NCBI RefSeq assembly: GCF_900142185.1
Contig: NZ_FQZZ01000003.1
Location: 248,001-312,000 of the forward strand
From: Lutimaribacter pacificus
Lineage (GTDB): Bacteria; Pseudomonadota; Alphaproteobacteria; Rhodobacterales; Rhodobacteraceae
DNA: 64,000 bases
Direction of reading: 5' to 3'
Position numbers and translations under genes: made by a program. Positions 34,563 to 42,220 of this stretch are shown here, one piece after another; the first letter of the stretch is position 1, and every line of letters starts with the position of its first letter. The notes under the pieces were generated by a model. The model saw only the letters and a list, made by a program, of their open reading frames with translations. It was not told the DNA's origin and ran no database searches.

Positions 34563-35738
34563 ATGCGCTTCATTCTAAAGGGCCTTCTGGGGCTGGTCGT
34601 TCTGGCGCTGGTGGCGCTGGCCGGGTTCTTCGCCTTCGCCCCCGCCTATGTCGAGTCGCAGCGCAACGCGATCGTCCCGCACGATCCCTACCCTGTCAGC
34701 GCCGAGGCGCGCGCGCTGCACGAAGGGCTGGTCGTCGGCGACTGGCACGCCGATCCGCTGCTGTGGAAGCGCGACCTGACCGAACGCGGCACGCGCGGCC
34801 AGGTCGATATCCCCCGTCTGATCGAGGGCGGCGTCGCGGTTCAGGTCTTTACCGCCGTCACCAAATCCCCCGCCGGCCAGAATTACGAGGAAAACAGCGC
34901 CGAGGCGTTCGACAACATCACGCTTCTCGCCTTTGGCCAGCTCTGGCCGATGCGCACCTGGACCAGCATTTACGAGCGCGCGATCTACCAGGCGCAAAAG
35001 CTGCACGGGTTCGCGGAGGATATGGACGGCACGCTGAGGATCATCAGGACCGAGGCCGATCTCGACGCGGTGCTGGCCGCCCGCGCGGCGGGGCAGGAGG
35101 TGGTCGGCGGCATCCTCGGGGTCGAGGGGCTGCACCCGCTCGAAGGCGATTTCGACAAGCTTGACGGGCTGTACGCCGCGGGTCACCGGCTGTTCGGGCT
35201 GCACCATTTCTTCGACAACGAGCTTGGCGGCTCGCTGCACGGGATCGGCGACAAGGGGCTGACCGAATTCGGCCGCCGGGTGGTGGCGGACCTGGCCCGC
35301 CGCCCGGTCATCATCGACGTGGCACATTCCAGCCCCCGCGTCGTCGCAGAGGTGCTGGAAATAACCGATGTGCCCATCGTGCTGTCGCATTCGGGCATCC
35401 ACGGGCATTGCCCGGTCAAGCGCAACATACCCGACGAGCTGATGCGCCGCGTCGCGGCCACCGGCGGGGTGATCGGCATGGGCTACTGGGCCGATGTTGT
35501 CTGCGGGCCGATCACGCCCGACGGCATCGCCGCGATGATCCTTACCGCCATCGAAACGGTGGGCGAGGATCATGTCTCGCTCGGGTCGGATTTCGACGGC
35601 TCGGTCGAAACCGCCTTCGACACCTCGGAACTGCCCGCGCTGACCCATGCGCTGCTGCAACAGGGGCTGAGCGAGGCGCAGATCGCCAAGGTCATGGGCG
35701 GCAACATGATCCGCGTGCTGCGCGCGCGGCTGGACTAA
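34563..35738 (+). CDS. Membrane-anchored dipeptidase, M19 (renal dipeptidase) family
   Basis: A 391-residue zinc dipeptidase. The N-terminal helix (FILKGLLGLVVLALVALAGFFAF) anchors it so that the catalytic domain faces the periplasm. Binuclear zinc ligands: GDWHAD (His-x-Asp), GVEGLHP (Glu), and His in VAHSSPRVV and SHSGIHGHC. The C-terminal GSDFDGSVETAF is also conserved. Such enzymes cut dipeptides, some with D-residues. GGGAGGG lies just before the ATG at 34563. The convergent host-attachment gene ends only 2 bases beyond its stop. Confidence 0.92.
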   Translation: MRFILKGLLGLVVLALVALAGFFAFAPAYVESQRNAIVPHDPYPVSAEARALHEGLVVGDWHADPLLWKRDLTERGTRGQVDIPRLIEGGVAVQVFTAVTKSPAGQNYEENSAEAFDNITLLAFGQLWPMRTWTSIYERAIYQAQKLHGFAEDMDGTLRIIRTEADLDAVLAARAAGQEVVGGILGVEGLHPLEGDFDKLDGLYAAGHRLFGLHHFFDNELGGSLHGIGDKGLTEFGRRVVADLARRPVIIDVAHSSPRVVAEVLEITDVPIVLSHSGIHGHCPVKRNIPDELMRRVAATGGVIGMGYWADVVCGPITPDGIAAMILTAIETVGEDHVSLGSDFDGSVETAFDTSELPALTHALLQQGLSEAQIAKVMGGNMIRVLRARLD

Positions 35739-35740
35739 GC

Positions 35741-36187
35741 CTAAACGGCCAGAACGTCGTCCAGATGCGCGGGCAGGTCGGCCAGCGGCAGCTTGATCAG
35801 ATCCTTGTCCAGATCGGCGCGCAGCACGGATTTCAACGCCTCGGGCATGTCGTCGCGCAAAGCGCCCAGCATCTTGGGCGCGGCGGCCACCACCAGCCGG
35901 TCATACCCATCGGCGGCAAAGATCCGGGCGGTTTCGTCCATCACGTGATCGGCGAAATCCTCGCGCTGCTGGCGGCGTTCCGATGTGGGGCGTTCGAACC
36001 CGTGATGGGCCATGCCCGGCGCGGCACGCTGGCTGCCGGGCGCGTCGGCATAGCGCGCGCTGATCGCGCCCAGGTCGTCGACGGTATATTCCGCCACCTC
36101 GGCTATGCCCTTGCCGACGCCGGTGTTTTCGCAAAGCCGCATCTTCTTTTCACTGGCCAAAAGGATCAGGGTGCGGATGGGTTTCAT
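35741..36187 (-). CDS. Host-attachment family protein (Host_attach/baeRF-like)
   Basis: A 148-residue protein of the family named for attachment to host cells (first noted in Agrobacterium). Marks: TLILLASEKKMRLCENTG at the start, the HHGFERPTSERRQQREDFAD segment and the DRLVVAAAPKMLGALRDDM C-terminal part. The fold resembles the central domain of archaeal/eukaryotic release factor 1, so a ribosome role is possible. It has no signal peptide, so a surface adhesin role is unlikely. GGAAGAG lies 5 bases before the ATG. Confidence 0.82.
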   Translation of the reverse strand: MKPIRTLILLASEKKMRLCENTGVGKGIAEVAEYTVDDLGAISARYADAPGSQRAAPGMAHHGFERPTSERRQQREDFADHVMDETARIFAADGYDRLVVAAAPKMLGALRDDMPEALKSVLRADLDKDLIKLPLADLPAHLDDVLAV

Positions 36188-36258
36188 GCCACTCTTCCTT
36201 TCATTCGCGTTGCATGTTCGAGTCTGGGCACGATCGGCCCCGCGTTCAATGATTTGTA

Positions 36259-37197
36259 TCAGATTGCATGGCCCGTGGCACGAACACGCCGCAGAACCTG
36301 CCCGGTCAGCGCGTCCGCGCCGGCATTCACGCAGTTCAGGCCGAAATACCAGTAGACGTATTTCGCGTATTGCCGGGCCGGTGCCGGGGCGGCCAGCGCC
36401 GCGGCCAGTGCGGCGGGGTCTTGCGCGGTGGTGGCGATATGGTGGAAATCGGTTTTTCCGCACAGGATCACCGGCTTGCGGTGCAGATACGCCTCGACCC
36501 CCACGGCCGAGTTGATCGTGACCACCCGGTCCGAGGCGGCGATGATGTCGTGGATATTGCCGGTGCTGATCTGCAGCCGGGGATGGGCGTCGCGCAGCGC
36601 GATCAGCCGGTCATAGACCGCGCTGTCCAGCTCGCGCGGGTGGGGTTTGACGATCACCGTTCCGTTTGTGGCGTCGAGAACGGTTTGCAGCATCGTCCAG
36701 CGGTCCATGTAACAGGTCTCGCCCACGATGCGGTGGGTTTCGGACTGGAAGAACACCGCCGCCTGCGCATCGGGCAGCGCGCCGGGTTCCTGCGGCTGCT
36801 CATAGCGCGATACGCGCGCTTCGACCAGCCGCGCGCGCAGGCGGCGAAAGAACGCCTGCGCCTTGTCGGCATCCACACGGGCGGGACGAAAGGATTTGTC
36901 GGCGATAGAGGAAAACGCCCGTATCCCCTGCGGATCGAGGTTCCAGAACGGGTAGATATAGGCAATCCCGGCATTCAGCACGCGAGGGTGGCGCAATTGC
37001 CCGTGATTGACGATGTGAAAGGCGTCGTCGTCGTCAATCTTGCCGGGCAGCGCGTTGCGGTCGATCGGCACCGCGCGCCAGCCGATCCCGGCCTCGGACA
37101 GCCCGGCCGTCAGCTTGCGGTAAAAGGGCAGCATGGCCGACGGGTCGGCCACCCAGTCGCGCGGCAGGTGAAAGACGATCTCGCTCATCGCCGCCAT
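36259..37197 (-). CDS. Capsule/polysialyltransferase-like GT-B protein (KpsS/KpsC-type)
   Basis: A 312-residue cytosolic protein. The segment GTVIVKPHPRELDSAVYD with the later INSAVGVEAYLHRKPVILCG matches the K-P-H-P and S-S/A-V-x-x-E-A motifs of capsule Kdo-transferases and polysialyltransferases, which have a GT-B fold. It may add a sugar to a surface polymer or lipid. The ATG at 37197 or 37188 could be the start; 37197 has a better purine stretch upstream. No capsule gene cluster is adjacent. It follows rpoH with a terminator between. Confidence 0.65.
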   Translation of the reverse strand: MAAMSEIVFHLPRDWVADPSAMLPFYRKLTAGLSEAGIGWRAVPIDRNALPGKIDDDDAFHIVNHGQLRHPRVLNAGIAYIYPFWNLDPQGIRAFSSIADKSFRPARVDADKAQAFFRRLRARLVEARVSRYEQPQEPGALPDAQAAVFFQSETHRIVGETCYMDRWTMLQTVLDATNGTVIVKPHPRELDSAVYDRLIALRDAHPRLQISTGNIHDIIAASDRVVTINSAVGVEAYLHRKPVILCGKTDFHHIATTAQDPAALAAALAAPAPARQYAKYVYWYFGLNCVNAGADALTGQVLRRVRATGHAI

Positions 37198-37224
37198 AGG
37201 ACAGCCCCCGCCCGGCAAAGACAA

Positions 37225-37250
37225 GGCCCCGCGCGTCGCCGCACGGGGCC
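37225..37250 (-). terminator. Hairpin terminator after rpoH
   Basis: GGCCCCG and CGGGGCC form the outer 7-bp stem (37225-37231/37244-37250). On the minus strand it is followed by TTGTCTTTG, a weak T-tract. It lies 27 bases after the rpoH stop. Confidence 0.55.
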
Positions 37251-37277
37251 TGCCTGTTTTCGGTGGGTCCGCACGCC

Positions 37278-38174
37278 TTACGCGGCGGGCAGCATCCCCT
37301 TTTCGGCGGCCAGTTCGCGCATCCGTTCCTGCAGCTTTTCGAAGGCGCGCACCTCGATCTGGCGGATGCGTTCGCGGCTGACGTCGTATTGCGTGCTGAG
37401 GTCTTCCAGCGTCACGGTATCCTCGCTCAGCCGGCGCTGGGTCAGGATATCGCGTTCACGCTCGTTCAGCACCGACATCGCCTCGGCCAGCATCTCGCGC
37501 CGCGCCTCCAGCTCGTCGCGTTCCTCGTAATCGGCGGCCTGGTCGGCGTCTTCGTCCTCCAGCCAGTCCTGCCATTGCATGGTGCCTTCGCCCTCCTGCC
37601 CCACGGTGGCATTGAGCGATGCATCCCCGCCCGACATGCGGCGGTTCATGCTGATGACCTCGTCCTCGGTCACGCCCAGGTCATGCGCGATCTGCTTGAC
37701 GTTCTCGGGGCGCAAATCGCCCTCTTCCAGCGCGCCGATACGGGCCTTGGCCTTGCGCAGGTTGAAGAACAGCTTTTTCTGCGCCGAGGTCGTGCCGAGC
37801 TTCACAAGGCTCCAGGATCGCAGGATATATTCCTGGATCGAGGCGCGAATCCACCACATCGCATAGGTCGCAAGGCGGAACCCCTTTTCGGGATCGAACC
37901 GCTTGACCGCCTGCATCAGGCCGACATTCGCCTCGGAAATCACCTCGGCCTGCGGCAGGCCGTAGCCGCGATAGCCCATGGCGATCTTGGCCGCCAGCCG
38001 CAGGTGCGACGTGACCATCTTGTGCGCGGCTTCCGCATCCTCCTGCTCGACCCAGCGCTTGGCCAGCATGTATTCCTCTTCCGGCTCCAGCAGCGGAAAT
38101 TTACGGATTTCCTGAAGATAGCGGTTCAGCCCGCCTTCGGGCGTCGGTGCCGGCAGATTTGCGTAATTGCTCAT
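37278..38174 (-). CDS. rpoH: RNA polymerase heat-shock sigma factor (sigma-32)
   Basis: A 298-residue sigma factor that directs transcription of heat-shock and stress genes. The diagnostic RpoH box QKKLFFNLRK is present, with region 2 (GYGLPQAEVISEANVGLMQAVKRF, YAMWWIRASIQEYIL) and region 4 (RERDILTQRRLSEDTVTLEDLS and ERIRQIEVRAFEKLQ). Rhodobacterales often carry two RpoH paralogues; which one this is cannot be told. A heat-shock-type promoter lies 42 bases upstream, so it probably activates itself. Conserved proteases and chaperones act on RpoH after translation. Confidence 0.96.
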   Translation of the reverse strand: MSNYANLPAPTPEGGLNRYLQEIRKFPLLEPEEEYMLAKRWVEQEDAEAAHKMVTSHLRLAAKIAMGYRGYGLPQAEVISEANVGLMQAVKRFDPEKGFRLATYAMWWIRASIQEYILRSWSLVKLGTTSAQKKLFFNLRKAKARIGALEEGDLRPENVKQIAHDLGVTEDEVISMNRRMSGGDASLNATVGQEGEGTMQWQDWLEDEDADQAADYEERDELEARREMLAEAMSVLNERERDILTQRRLSEDTVTLEDLSTQYDVSRERIRQIEVRAFEKLQERMRELAAEKGMLPAA

Positions 38175-38215
38175 GTTCCCTGTCCCCTCCTTAATGTTTA
38201 AGGGCTTAACATAGC

Positions 38216-38244
38216 AGATAGGGCGCTATGCGACCCGTTTCAAG
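38216..38244 (-). promoter_or_regulatory. Heat-shock (sigma-32-type) promoter of rpoH
   Basis: On the minus strand CTTGAAA, 14 bases, CCCTATCT. The -35 matches the E. coli sigma-32 consensus in full, and the -10 differs at one base from CCCCATNT. The -10 ends 42 bases before the rpoH ATG. Confidence 0.7.
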
Positions 38245-38332
38245 GGTTCGTGTCCTACATACGGGATATGGGCAAACCTCCGTCGGTTTACCCGTTCTGT
38301 GACAGCGCGATCACGCCCTTGTGCACGGGGTT

Positions 38333-39358
38333 TCAGCCCCGCAATGCCGCCAGCAGCGCCGCGAAATCGGCGGGCGGCGCGGCCTCGAACCGCAGGGTTT
38401 CGCCGGTCACGGGATGCACGAAGCCCAGGATCGCGGCGTGCAGCGCCTGCCGGGCAAAGCCGCGCGCCGCCCCGGCAGCGACCGGGCCAAGCGCCTTTTC
38501 CGACAGCTTGCGCCGCCCGCCATAGACCGGGTCGCCAATCAGCCCGTGCCCGGCATGGGCCATGTGCACGCGGATCTGGTGCGTGCGCCCGGTTTCCAGC
38601 CGGCATTCGACCAGCGCCGCCGCCGGGGGCTGGCCAAAGCTTTCCAGCACCCGCGCCCGCGTCACCGCGTGCCGCCCGCCCTGGAACAGCACCGCCTGCC
38701 GCTGGCGGTCGGTCTTGTGGCGGGCAAGCTGCGTGGTGATCTTCATCACGCCGCCGGGTTCGAAGCTGACGCCGCGCACGCCCTTGAGGCGCGGATCGGC
38801 CTGGTCGGGCACCCCGTAGCACAGCGCAAGATACGCGCGCTCGACGGTGTGTTTCTCGAACTGTTCGGCCAGCCCGTGATGGGCGCGGTCGGATTTCGCC
38901 ACCACCAGCAGGCCGCTGGTGTCCTTGTCGATCCGGTGCACGATGCCGGGCCGCTTTTCGCCGCCCACCCCGGACAGCGTGTCGCCGCAATGATGCAGCA
39001 GCGCGTTGACCAGCGTGCCGCCGGGGCTGCCGGGCGCGGGATGCACGACCATGCCGGCGGGCTTGTCGATGACGATCAGGTCGTCATCCTCGTACACCAC
39101 GTCCAGCGCGATATCCTCGGCGCCGATATGGCTTTCGGTGGCCTGTTCCACGGTGATCTCGACGATATCGCCCTCGGCCACCCGCGCCTTGGCGTCGGTG
39201 GCGACCGCGCCGTTCACGCGCACCGCGCCTTCGGCGATCAGGCGGGCCAGCCTTGTGCGCGACAGCGCCGCCGCCTCTGGCACATCGCGCGCCAGCGCCT
39301 TATCAAGGCGGGGCGGCGGTTCCGCGCCGATACGCACGGTGACAAGGGTGCTTTGCAT
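38333..39358 (-). CDS. rluD: Pseudouridine synthase, RluD family
   Basis: A 341-residue enzyme that makes pseudouridine in large-subunit rRNA. The N-terminal S4 domain (RTRLARLIAEGAVRVNGAVA) is followed by the catalytic domain with HRIDKDTSG; D144 is the nucleophile. LETGRTHQIRVHMAHAGHGLIGDPVYG is the second signature. RluD (positions 1911/1915/1917) is the most likely member, but RluC is close. The start codon (CAT on the plus strand at 39356-39358) overlaps the start codon of the divergent gene at 39357. Confidence 0.9.
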   Translation of the reverse strand: MQSTLVTVRIGAEPPPRLDKALARDVPEAAALSRTRLARLIAEGAVRVNGAVATDAKARVAEGDIVEITVEQATESHIGAEDIALDVVYEDDDLIVIDKPAGMVVHPAPGSPGGTLVNALLHHCGDTLSGVGGEKRPGIVHRIDKDTSGLLVVAKSDRAHHGLAEQFEKHTVERAYLALCYGVPDQADPRLKGVRGVSFEPGGVMKITTQLARHKTDRQRQAVLFQGGRHAVTRARVLESFGQPPAAALVECRLETGRTHQIRVHMAHAGHGLIGDPVYGGRRKLSEKALGPVAAGAARGFARQALHAAILGFVHPVTGETLRFEAAPPADFAALLAALRG

Positions 39359-39659
39359 GGATGACCTGCCCCAGCCGGAAGAACCGGCAAACCTGAAATT
39401 CCTCCGCCTGCTGGTGACGACCCTGACGGCGGTGATGATCGTGGGCGTCATAGTGGTGATCGCGCTGCTTGTCACCCGTCTGCGCGACCAGGGCCCCGCT
39501 CTGCCCGACCGGATCGCCCTGCCCGCGGGCACCGGCGCCACGGCGTTCACGCAAGGGGACGGCTGGTTCGCGGTGGTCACCGACGATGACCGCATCCTGA
39601 TCTACAATGCGACAACGGGCGCGGTGCAGCAGGAAATCACGGTCACGGCCGGGGAATGA
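39357..39659 (+). CDS. DUF6476-like small membrane protein
   Basis: A 100-residue protein with one N-terminal membrane helix (LRLLVTTLTAVMIVGVIVVIALLVTRL after a short acidic leader) and a small C-terminal domain (TAFTQGDGWFAVVTDDDRILIYNATTG), which faces the periplasm. It resembles the Rhodobacterales DUF6476 family; I name this from memory. Its ATG shares two bases with the rluD start codon, and AGGG lies 8 bases upstream, inside the rluD coding region. tRNA-His (opposite strand) begins one base after its stop. Confidence 0.75.
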   Translation: MDDLPQPEEPANLKFLRLLVTTLTAVMIVGVIVVIALLVTRLRDQGPALPDRIALPAGTGATAFTQGDGWFAVVTDDDRILIYNATTGAVQQEITVTAGE

Positions 39660-39736
39660 TGGTACCGCCTCCCTGGCTTGAACAGGGGACCTCTGGATCC
39701 ACAATCCAGCGCTCTAACCAACTGAGCTAAGGCGGC
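39660..39736 (-). tRNA. tRNA-His(GTG), without G at -1
   Basis: A 77-base gene with encoded CCA. Anticodon stem CTGGA/TCCAG around loop TTGTGGA, anticodon GTG (CAC at 39700-39702 on the plus strand). The acceptor stem GCCGCCT/AGGCGGT gives a G1-U72 wobble and A73. The base before position 1 is T, so there is no encoded G-1:C73 pair. This is the alphaproteobacterial form of tRNA-His. Confidence 0.95.
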
Positions 39737-39746
39737 ACTGACGGGC

Positions 39747-39775
39747 GATTTAGCGGGCTGCGTGCGCGATTGCAA
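39747..39775 (-). promoter_or_regulatory. Candidate promoter of tRNA-His
   Basis: Minus strand TTGCAA, 17 bases, TAAATC, ending 10 bases before the tRNA. The spacing is ideal; the -10 match is fair. Confidence 0.45.
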
Positions 39776-39804
39776 GAGGATTGGGCGGATTTTCTGCGCC
39801 CCGC

Positions 39805-40296
39805 CTACAGGTCGATTTCCCACGCCTGTTCCACAAGGTCGACGCCGAAATTATGCACCGGCACCGACCGGGTGCAGCGCCATCCGTGGCTGGCATAAAG
39901 CGCGCAGGCCGCGCGGTGGCTTTCATGGGTCCAGAGCGCCATGCGCCGGTATCCGCGCGCCCGCGCCCAGTCCATGCAGGTGGTCAGCAACCGGTGGCCC
40001 AGCCCCAGCCCGCGCGCGCCGGGCACGATCAGGAACAGCCGCAGCTTGGCGGTCGCGGCGTCCTGGCGCACGCAGAATATGCTGCCCAGCCGCTCATCCC
40101 CGCGCCACGCGATCCAGGCGCGTTCGCATTCGGGGTCGTTTTCGCGGATATAGGCGGCCAGGATTTCGGCCACCAGCGCCTCGAACGTCTTGTCGAACCC
40201 CTCTTCCCGGGCATAAAGCATCCCGTGCTGCTGGATCAGCCAGCCCGCATCGCCAATCGCAAGGTCGCGCAGTTCGATATCGTCCATGATCCGCAT
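39805..40296 (-). CDS. GNAT-family N-acetyltransferase
   Basis: A 163-residue acetyltransferase. The acetyl-CoA loop is in LFLIVPGARGLGLGHRLLTTCMDWA (R-G-L-G-L-G), followed by MALWTHESHRAACALYASHGW. The N-terminal half (DAGWLIQQHGMLYAREEGFD) resembles the MarR-fused acetyltransferase group, though no MarR domain is present here. AGGG lies 5 bases before the ATG at 40296; an ATG at 40287 is also possible. Substrate unknown. Flanked by tRNA-His and the divergent DUF6324-like gene. Confidence 0.82.
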   Translation of the reverse strand: MRIMDDIELRDLAIGDAGWLIQQHGMLYAREEGFDKTFEALVAEILAAYIRENDPECERAWIAWRGDERLGSIFCVRQDAATAKLRLFLIVPGARGLGLGHRLLTTCMDWARARGYRRMALWTHESHRAACALYASHGWRCTRSVPVHNFGVDLVEQAWEIDL

Positions 40297-40367
40297 CTGA
40301 CCCTGCGGCGGCTTGCCAATCAAGGGTGAAACCGCTAATCGCCCGTTCCAGACCAAGGAGACGCCAG

Positions 40368-40562
40368 ATGGGCATCAATACCGAACGCGATATCGAGGCG
40401 AACCTTCAGATCGGCCCGACCGATCACGGCATGGTGCGCCTGTTCATCGAAGCGGGCGAGATCGAGATCCCGATGGATTTCTCCCCCGAAGAGGCCGAGG
40501 AAATCGCCGAGGAAATCCGCGCCGCCGCCCGCATGGCGCGCGGCGTCAAACCCCGAAAGTGA
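40368..40562 (+). CDS. DUF6324-like small protein
   Basis: A 64-residue acidic-to-mixed protein (MGINTERDIEANLQIGPTDH, then IEIPMDFSPEEAEEIAEEIR). A beta-strand pair is followed by one helix. It resembles the small Rhodobacterales family DUF6324, named from memory. AAGGAG lies 7 bases before the ATG at 40368. The in-frame ATG at 40326 lacks such a site. Its 3' end overlaps the end of mmcB by 17 bases (convergent). Role unknown. Confidence 0.7.
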   Translation: MGINTERDIEANLQIGPTDHGMVRLFIEAGEIEIPMDFSPEEAEEIAEEIRAAARMARGVKPRK

Positions 40563-40989
40563 AATCCGGGTCGCGGAACGCGTGCAGCCTGCGGGCGGCA
40601 TGAACCGCGAATTTCTGCGTCAGCACCTTGCGGCGCGGCGCGGGCAGTTTCGCCTCGGGGCCCATGCGGATAATCTCGGCATCCCAGGCATCGGCCAGGA
40701 TCAGCCCGGTTTCGTCCGGCAAAAGCTCGGTCGGGAAATCGGCATCGACCGCCCAGAAATACCTGTCGCACCAGTCCAGGTAGCCCTGCCATTTGCTGTC
40801 GGACTGGAAATCGGCGCGGCAGGATTTGCATTCCACCACCCACAGCTCGCCCCTGGGGCCCAGCCCCATCACGTCGACGCGCAACCCGCGCGCGGGCACG
40901 AATTCCTCGACAGAGACAAAGCCGTGGCTGGCCAGGTGCCGGGAAACGCCACGCGCCAGAAGCTGTCCGGGTTGGGTGCGGTCGGTCAT
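40546..40989 (-). CDS. mmcB: DNA-repair protein MmcB-like
   Basis: A 147-residue protein with a restriction-endonuclease-like core: RGLRVDVMGLGPRGELWVVECKSCRADF gives the D-x(n)-E-x-K pattern, followed by WQGYLDWCDRYFWAVD. In Caulobacter, mmcB belongs to the SOS regulon and protects against mitomycin C. Here a perfect LexA box lies 12 bases upstream of the start. The C-terminus runs into the end of the convergent small gene. It is likely to process damaged DNA, but activity is not proven. Confidence 0.85.
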   Translation of the reverse strand: MTDRTQPGQLLARGVSRHLASHGFVSVEEFVPARGLRVDVMGLGPRGELWVVECKSCRADFQSDSKWQGYLDWCDRYFWAVDADFPTELLPDETGLILADAWDAEIIRMGPEAKLPAPRRKVLTQKFAVHAARRLHAFRDPDFTFGV

Positions 40990-41000
40990 GGCACGATCAT

Positions 41001-41015
41001 GAACATATCGTGAAC
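41001..41015. promoter_or_regulatory. LexA (SOS) box upstream of mmcB
   Basis: GAAC-ATATCGT-GAAC, the same operator as at 1897 read on the other strand (GTTC-N7-GTTC). It lies 12-26 bases before the mmcB ATG at 40989, where LexA would block RNA polymerase. Confidence 0.85.
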
Positions 41016-41165
41016 AAATGCAACCCCTTGTCGGAGGGCCCGCAAGGGATTACGTAGCGGATTGGCGGGTGCTGCTCTTCTCGTGAAACGGTTGCATTCC
41101 GGTGGCCTTAAGCAATTCCGAGGGAGTTGGCTCTGTCCGGGTCCTGGCCCGGTTACCTGACGCCC

Positions 41166-41181
41166 ACCTGTATATACAGGT
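41166..41181. repeat. Perfect 16-bp palindrome
   Basis: ACCTGTATATACAGGT, in the 267-base gap between mmcB and the gene at 41257. It resembles an operator, but its half-site spacing fits neither the alphaproteobacterial nor the E. coli LexA box. The rest of the gap (41016-41240) holds no supported gene. Confidence 0.5.
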
Positions 41182-41241
41182 CCTCGGGAATGAGAAAACC
41201 ACACGGTCGCTGCGGGCCCGCCACTTTTCCCTTTGTTTTCA

Positions 41242-41265
41242 GAAAATTAGCGCCGCTCAGCGGCG
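41242..41265 (-). terminator. Terminator whose loop is the stop codon
   Basis: On the minus strand CGCCGC, TGA, GCGGCG, then CTAATTTTC. The 3-base loop is the stop codon of the gene at 41257. The stem is only 6 bp and the T-tract modest. Confidence 0.5.
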
Positions 41266-41580
41266 GCGCGGCGCGCGTGCGGCAGCCTTGACCGGCACCG
41301 GGCGCGTCATGTCCACACGGACGGGGCTGCGGTTGCCGCCGCGCGGCTCGTCATCGTCGTCGTCCTTCATCCGCATCACGGCAATGGCGAACTGCACCCC
41401 GGCGAACACGATCCCGTTGGCCAGCCACAGCACCAGAACGGCCAGCAGCCCCTTGTCGGAATGGGTAACGAGGTGCCAGAGGTTCGCCACGTTGAAATAC
41501 AGCATCATCCCCACGAACGCCGCCGCGATGCCGAAGCCGATGGCGACATTGACGATATAAAGGCGGATGAGCCGGGGCAT
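41257..41580 (-). CDS. Small two-helix membrane protein of unknown function
   Basis: A 107-residue protein with two membrane helices: NVAIGFGIAAAFVGMMLYF and KGLLAVLVLWLANGIVFAGV. An acidic stretch (KDDDDDE) and a basic tail (AARAPRRR) follow, so both ends are probably cytoplasmic. GGAG lies 8 bases before the ATG at 41580. Its stop codon is the loop of a hairpin that looks like its own terminator. Not recognised beyond being lineage-typical. Confidence 0.7.
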   Translation of the reverse strand: MPRLIRLYIVNVAIGFGIAAAFVGMMLYFNVANLWHLVTHSDKGLLAVLVLWLANGIVFAGVQFAIAVMRMKDDDDDEPRGGNRSPVRVDMTRPVPVKAAARAPRRR

Positions 41581-41740
41581 GGGTTTTCTCCGTGAAGCTG
41601 GTATTCAGGATAGGCCAGCGCCCCGCGCCTTCAAGCCCAAAGCCGGAAAAACAGGCGGATCGGGCCGGTTTCGGCCGCAACTGCGCTGATTTGCAGCAGG
41701 CAAACCGGGCCGGTGCGCCCGGCTTTGCCCTGCCGGGGGA

Positions 41741-42220
41741 TCAAAACGCCTCGGGCCGCGCCTCGCGCGCCATGTGGTCGAGCACGGCGTTGACGAAACC
41801 GGGCTCGCGCCCGTCGGGAAAGAAGGCGCCGGCGATATCGACGAATTCCTTGATCACGACCTTTGGCGGGGTGTCCTGCGTCACCAGTTCGGCGCCCGCC
41901 GCGCGGAACAGCGCGCGCAGCACGGAATCGATGCGCCCCAGCGGCCATTTCGCCACCAGCGCGCGGTCGGTCATGTGGTCGATCTTCGACTGCCAGTTGA
42001 CCGCCTCTTCCACCAGGGCGCGGAACAGGTCGGGATTGCCCTCGGCCATCTCGTCGCCCTCGTAGGTGGCGCCGAAGCGGTGATCGAGGAATTCCTGCAC
42101 CACCGCATCGGCGGACTGGCCGGATTGTTCCATCTGGAACAGCGCCTGCACGGCATAAAGCCGGGCGGCGGATTTCTTCTGTCTGCGGGCATCGCCCTTG
42201 GGCGCGGAGCGGCTGGTCAT
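41741..42220 (-). CDS. nusB: Transcription antitermination protein NusB
   Basis: A 159-residue all-helical protein that, with NusE (S10), binds boxA of rRNA leaders and prevents early termination. Marks: RRQKKSAARLYAVQALFQME at the start, IDSVLRALFRAAGAEL and the VVIKEFVDIAGAFFPD segment. The ATG at 42220 overlaps the ribH stop by four bases (ATGA), so it follows the usual ribH-nusB order of alphaproteobacteria. It ends a three-gene unit ribB-ribH-nusB. Confidence 0.95.
   Translation of the reverse strand: MTSRSAPKGDARRQKKSAARLYAVQALFQMEQSGQSADAVVQEFLDHRFGATYEGDEMAEGNPDLFRALVEEAVNWQSKIDHMTDRALVAKWPLGRIDSVLRALFRAAGAELVTQDTPPKVVIKEFVDIAGAFFPDGREPGFVNAVLDHMAREARPEAF

Noticed and set aside
41166-41181. 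E. coli-type LexA box at ACCTGTATATACAGGT
   Set aside because: The CTG and CAG half-sites are 6 bases apart instead of 10, and this lineage uses GTTC-N7-GTTC.
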